From Cervus elaphus (lineage: Eukaryota > Chordata > Mammalia > Artiodactyla > Cervidae): DNA of 64,000 nt. Under the pieces are notes generated by a model, which saw only the letters and a program-made list of their open reading frames with translations, was not told the origin of the DNA and did not search any database. How positions within the stretch are numbered: the stretch's first letter is position 1; every line of letters begins with the position of its first letter. The stretch spans positions 26,253,314 to 26,317,313 of the forward strand of contig NC_057824.1 of the NCBI RefSeq assembly GCF_910594005.1, given 5' to 3'. Made by a program: the position numbers and the translations under genes. Shown here one piece after another: positions 60,112 to 64,000 of this stretch.

Positions 60112-60335
60112 CATCTTGTTTTATTTCCTTTATATATATTTTCTCATTTTATTTCCTTTATCTCCTTTTTCTTATGATGGTATAATGTGATCTTATTTGC
60201 TTACTTACTTGCAGTTTGTCTCTTCCCACTAAAGTTGCATGGGAGCCCTTCTCCTTGTTTACCACAGATGCCTAGAAGCATACCTGGCCACATAGTTGAT
60301 GCTCAAAGAACATTCATGGAATAACTAACTCAAGG
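60112..60335 (+). repeat. L2 3' end
   Basis: 'gcagtttgtctcttcccact' and 'gcatacctggccacatagtt' with 'gatgctcaaagaacattcat'. Confidence 0.65.
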
Positions 60336-60344
60336 GGTATATTG

Positions 60345-60790
60345 CTTAGGGTGATACTAACTTCCAGAATATACAAACCCCAGGATCTCAGGGGCTTAAT
60401 GAAACAGAAACTTCTTTTGTATTCAAATAAAATCTAACTGTTCGTGGACAGCAGCTTGGGATTGGAGGCTGGATGAGAAGCTCTGCTCCTTGCAGCCACT
60501 CGAGAACCCAAGAGGATGGAGAAAGTTTCAGCTTCATCGTATGGCTTTCAGTGTTGGCCTGGGCATCATTATCTAGACATTAGGGGGTTGGGGTGATGTA
60601 GGCAGAGGGATGGAAGATGCCTTGGGAGGATTTAATGGGTCTGACCTGGAAGTGACTCCATTAGTTGCCTCCATAGTCTGTTGGCCAGAACTTCAGTCAC
60701 ATGGCCACAGGCAAGGGAGCCTGGGAGATGCTGTCTAGCTGTGTTCCCAGGAGGAAGCAGAAATGACCTTGGTACTCCCCACTCCTTATC
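60345..60790 (+). repeat. Ancient dispersed repeat Y, name not asserted
   Basis: 'aaaccccaggatctcagggg', 'ggtctgacctggaagtgact', 'ttggccagaacttcagtcac', 'atggccacaggcaagggagc' and 'atgctgtctagctgtgttcc' are familiar from a common mammalian repeat. Confidence 0.62.
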
Positions 60791-60887
60791 ATGGGGACTT
60801 TTGTGGTTGCTCTCACTCCTGTGTTGGACTTTAAGATGTGTCTGTTTTTCTGAGCACCCAAAGTTGACCTCTCCTTTTTAGCAGCAG

Positions 60888-61035
60888 GAAGTTCAAACTT
60901 CTTAGCCTTCCATAGGCTGAACTCACTGTCCCAACAACCTCACATCTCTCCTTGAATGGATGTTGCAAGGTCCAGAGCCATGCAGGTTACACTTTGGGAC
61001 TTTCTCTCTTCTCTCTGCCAAAAATGCCTTATCAG
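60888..61035 (+). repeat. L2 fragment
   Basis: 'ggaagttcaaacttcttagc' and 'acaacctcacatctctcctt' fit sense L2. Confidence 0.5.
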
Positions 61036-61037
61036 CT

Positions 61038-61237
61038 TGTTTTGCTACTTAGTCGCCAAGTTGTGTCTGACTCTTTGCAACTCCTTGGAATGTAGTCCAC
61101 CAGGCTCCTCTGTCCATGGGATTCTCCAGGCAAGAATACTGGAGTGGGTTGCCACTTCCTTCTCCAGGGGATCTTCCTGACCCAAAAACAGAACCTGGGT
61201 CTCCTGCATTGGCAGGTATATTCTTTACCACTGAGCA
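61038..61237 (-). repeat. Bov-tA SINE
   Basis: 'ttagtcgccaagttgtgtct' to 'tattctttaccactgagcag'. Confidence 0.95.
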
Positions 61238-61524
61238 GTAAGTAAAATAGAAAAATTTTTTTCTTTTTGTATTATGCTCCAGAACTTAGCCTGGCCAAAC
61301 AAATATGTCTTGCTGGTCCCACGATAGTGGAAAGGGCCCTATTTAAATTTTGCTTGGAAATTGACCCACGGGGATCTTGCAGACTCAAGCTGTGATCTAT
61401 TTCATGAATTGGAATCTGAAAATCCTGTTGAAGGCAAGGGTCCTAGAGGATGTCTAATTTAATTTCCTGATGTCTGAGGGGCAACAGGTCAAATCCACAT
61501 GGCACTTGTGTGTATCTGGGTGGC
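61238..61524. other. Unclassified stretch
   Basis: Nothing recognised. Confidence 0.4.
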
Positions 61525-61655
61525 AGGAAGAGCTTGGGTCTAGAAAGACACAGATTGGGATCCCAGCTCTGTTGTTTACTGACTGTCTGACCTTGGGCAT
61601 GTTACTGAACATCTCTGAACTTTTGTTTTCTCATGCAAAAAATGATGACTTTAAC
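61525..61655 (+). repeat. MIR SINE
   Basis: 'gatcccagctctgttgttta', 'ctgaccttgggcatgttact' and 'tttgttttctcatgcaaaaa'. Confidence 0.82.
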
Positions 61656-61960
61656 ACATTTGTTTACTGAGTGTCTATTATGTGCCGGCACTGATGTAGG
61701 TGCTGGGTGTATGAGAATGAATGGAAGGCATGTAGATCTCAGGGACTAGGGGTGTTAGACCAACGACTTTAAGGTCTCTTTCAATGCAAAGAAAAGACTT
61801 CAGAGGAAGGGATCTCCAAGGAAGCTATGGGGCTGAGACTGGAAAGTAAGCAAGATACAGCAGGGGAAGGGGTTACTGGAAGATTCCAGGCAGAGGCAAC
61901 AGTATGTTTATATGAAGGTCTGGAGGTGAATGGGAATCCTTGTTAAGTTGTTGAGAGGAT
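61656..61960 (-). repeat. L2, antisense
   Basis: 'tttactgagtgtctattatg', 'tgccggcactgatgtaggtg' and 'ggaagattccaggcagaggc'. Confidence 0.78.
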
Positions 61961-62212
61961 TAAATAAACCCTTGCAATTTCCCACCAGGTGATAAATGAC
62001 CCACTCATATTTCTCGGGTTGACTCTATGGTAATAGCTTCATGATCACTTCAACCTTTGAAAAATAGAAATCTCTCCATTTTTGGCACATTTCATTTTTT
62101 CCACCATAAAGAGTAAAAAAAAAAAAAATTTGAAAGTTTACATCGACATTTACAGTCTCTATTTGAAAAGCCCCCTGAATATTTCACGGGGGACACCAGT
62201 TGGGAGTTAAGC
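61961..62212. other. Unclassified stretch with A14 run
   Basis: An A run lies at 62116-62129. Nothing else recognised. Confidence 0.4.
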
Positions 62213-62302
62213 ACGTGGATTCTGCCTGTTTGAAAAATCTGTGCACTGAGGTTTCTAACGTGTGACCTCATACCAGTTTCTTGTGTCTGTTTCCTTTTTA
62301 AA
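62213..62302 (+). repeat. MIR SINE (left of CHR)
   Basis: 'gtggattctgcctgtttgaa' and 'taacgtgtgacctcatacca'. Resumes at 62466. Confidence 0.65.
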
Positions 62303-62465
62303 ACAAAATAATTAATTTACTTGGCTGTGTCGGGTCTTAGTTGTGGCGCTCAGGCTTAGTTGCTCCTTGGCATGTGGGATCTTAGTTCCCTGACCAGGGA
62401 TCAAACTCACATCCATCTGCATTGCAAGGCAGATTCTTAACTACTGGACCTCAGGGAAATCTCCT
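62303..62465 (-). repeat. CHR-type SINE inside MIR
   Basis: 'ggctgtgtcgggtcttagtt' to 'taactactggacctcaggga'. Confidence 0.92.
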
Positions 62466-62562
62466 TAGTTTCCTGATCTGTGAGATGGAGATAATAGTAG
62501 TCACTACTTCATAGGCTTGTCATAGAGATTCCACATGTTTGTTATCATTAGTGGGAGAAATA
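62466..62562 (+). repeat. MIR SINE (right of CHR)
   Basis: 'agtttcctgatctgtgagat' and 'ggagataatagtagtcacta'. Confidence 0.8.
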
Positions 62563-62627
62563 TAAAGACTTACCAATGTACTTAAGTCAAAATTGTGAGC
62601 CAATATGAAAGGAAGTTAATAGAGAAC

Positions 62628-62838
62628 TTGGATTGGGTATTTACTAGGTGATGTGCTAATGGTTTTACATGTATGTTCTCCCTGAATGCTCACTATGAAG
62701 GTGGGTTATTAACCCATTTTACAGGTGCAGACAGGTAAGTAGTTTGCCCAGGGATGTGTCAAATGGCAGAGCAAGAATTCGATGCATTCTGCTTCCAGAT
62801 CCTCTACTGCTCCCTAGCACACCATACTGCCCCTGTTT
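62628..62838 (-). repeat. MIR SINE
   Basis: 'aacccattttacaggtgcag', 'agtagtttgcccagggatgt' and 'caaatggcagagcaagaatt'. Confidence 0.83.
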
Positions 62839-62879
62839 AAATAATATAGATGGTCCGTGGATATGACATGACTAACGAA

Positions 62880-63110
62880 AGACTGCTTGCTTACTTATTC
62901 ACTTGAGAAATATTTATTGAGCTTCTATTGTGTGGTGGGCTCCATTGAAAATAACTGCTGGGGTGACAATGGTTAGCAGTAAATCTCCTGCAGGGCTGCA
63001 CTCTCCAGATGACAAATCAGTAAACAAATACGTGAACTAGCTAATTTTAGACCCAGATTTTAAATCCTGTGAAGAAAATAAAACTGGATAATGGGATGGA
63101 GAGTGACTGG
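62880..63110 (-). repeat. L2 3' end, antisense
   Basis: 'aaatatttattgagcttcta', 'gctggggtgacaatggttag' and 'atcagtaaacaaatacgtga'. Confidence 0.75.
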
Positions 63111-63658
63111 GAACTTTTGTGTGGCTGCCCCGCTGCGAGAGGGCACGTGGCCTCGTGCCTGGAAAGGAAGGGTCTGGCCGTTTCCCCAGCTGCGGCTTGT
63201 CTTCCCTGATAAGCCAGCCCACGTCACAGTTATGAATTCAATCCAAATTTCAAGACGGTCAGGCCTATTAAGTCAGACCTTCCAACGAGTGTGCAGAGAA
63301 CAGATTTATTCTCTGTCAATGTTTGTTTAAATTCGTAACTCTCTCACAGTGGAATTGAGGAGGCAAGCTCCAAATAACCATCAAAACCCATTAATTTTCT
63401 CCAAGTGCAATAGCATATTAATCAGACATCAGCAAGAAGCTGTGGTCTGAAGGTGATGCTGCCGTGAGACAGATATTGGCTCTCTTCCCCTCCTTTCCTA
63501 GGAAAAGGCGAGTTTTCCTCTGTGGCTGTGTGTTTTACAAAGCCTCGCTCTATACTAGATGAATATACAGTGTATTTGAGCAAGAAGCGATCTTTTTGAG
63601 GGAGGCTGTAGTTCCTGACTCTCAATTCAGATCCTATTGGGCTGACAAAGGATTTAAA
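63111..63658. other. Repeat-free block, about 0.55 kb
   Basis: No repeat recognised. 63230-63480 is AT-balanced, with 'cattaattttctccaagtgc' and 'catattaatcagacatc'. Frames of 79 and 67 codons lack features. Candidate conserved non-coding element, unproven. Confidence 0.4.
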
Positions 63659-63768
63659 AGTTTTTTTTTTTTTTTTTTATTGAAACGTAATTGATTTACA
63701 ATGTTGTGTTGGTTTCATGTATACCACAAGGTGATTCAGTTATATAAATATATATATCTATATGTATG
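63659..63768 (-). repeat. Ruminant L1 3' end
   Basis: A run of 19 T (63661-63679), then 'acgtaattgatttacaatgt' and an (AT)n section. It continues past the Bov-tA toward the window end. Confidence 0.88.
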
Positions 63769-63990
63769 CATGTGTGCTAAGTCACTTCAGTCATATCCGA
63801 CTCTTTGCAACCCAATGGACTGTAGCCCACCAGGCTCCTCTGTCCATGGGACTCTCCAGGCAAGAATACTGGAGTGGATTACATGCCCTCCTCCAGGGGA
63901 TCTTCCTGACCCAGGGATTGAACTGGTGTCTCTTATGTCTCCTGCATTGACAGACAGGTTCTTTACTGCTAGGGCCACCTGGGAGGCCAC
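63769..63990 (-). repeat. Bov-tA SINE
   Basis: 'aagtcacttcagtcatatcc' to 'ctgctagggccacctgggag'. It is followed by 'catatatgtat', likely resumption of the L1, cut by the window end. Confidence 0.95.
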
Positions 63991-64000
63991 ATATATGTAT

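Overview
The window is ruminant nuclear DNA, almost certainly from a bovid (cattle, sheep, goat or a relative). The evidence is the repeat content: about 25 Bov-tA SINEs (tRNA-like head joined to a Bov-A unit), several 3' ends and one long copy of the RTE-type LINE BovB, many CHR-type cetartiodactyl tRNA-derived SINEs, and 3' ends of the ruminant L1 lineage. Beneath them lies an older mammalian layer of MIR, L2, L1M, MER5/MER20-type hAT transposons and MLT1 LTRs. The species cannot be fixed from repeats alone.

I find no protein-coding gene that I can support, no exon I recognise, no tRNA, rRNA or snRNA gene, no CRISPR array and nothing bacterial. The longest open frames (120-180 codons) are either inside repeats or lack any recognisable domain. 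The only real coding remnant is the reverse transcriptase part of a decayed BovB copy (about 14.35-15.10 kb, minus strand), broken by a frameshift and changed in the catalytic YADD box. The window is best described as intergenic or deep-intronic DNA.

Layout: 0-6.4 kb has scattered MIR, CHR and L2 with two TG microsatellites. 6.4-9.2 kb holds two deeply nested insertion stacks. 9.2-13.5 kb has Bov-tA, L1 and BovB tails and a long minus-strand L2 split by a CHR SINE and an MLT1 LTR. 13.7-15.4 kb is the long BovB plus a CHR SINE. 15.4-22.3 kb is L1M, L2 and MIR with a hAT element. 22.3-31.7 kb mixes single-copy DNA, L2, L1 and SINEs, ending in a roughly 1-kb repeat-poor block. 31.9-33.7 kb contains repeat-poor segments, a 56-nt alternating purine-pyrimidine tract and a hAT element. 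34-44.4 kb is SINE-dense, including an L1 with an inverted 5' part inside a MIR. 44.4-53.5 kb carries L1M, two copies of an ancient repeat I cannot name, and an MLT1 LTR. 53.5-61 kb is L2-rich with (AC)n and (ATCC)n microsatellites. 61-64 kb is MIR/L2 followed by a repeat-poor block and a final L1/Bov-tA pair.

There are no genes here to work together. What can be read is insertion order from target-site duplications (TSDs), many of which are intact, and several repeat-free AT-rich segments (32.0, 33.5, 47.7, 56.1, 59.7 and 63.3 kb) whose texture suggests conserved non-coding elements. That last point is inference only. Strand is the sense orientation of each repeat. Edges without a stated TSD are accurate to roughly 10-30 bases. 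Family names come from recall of consensus sequences, not from a search.
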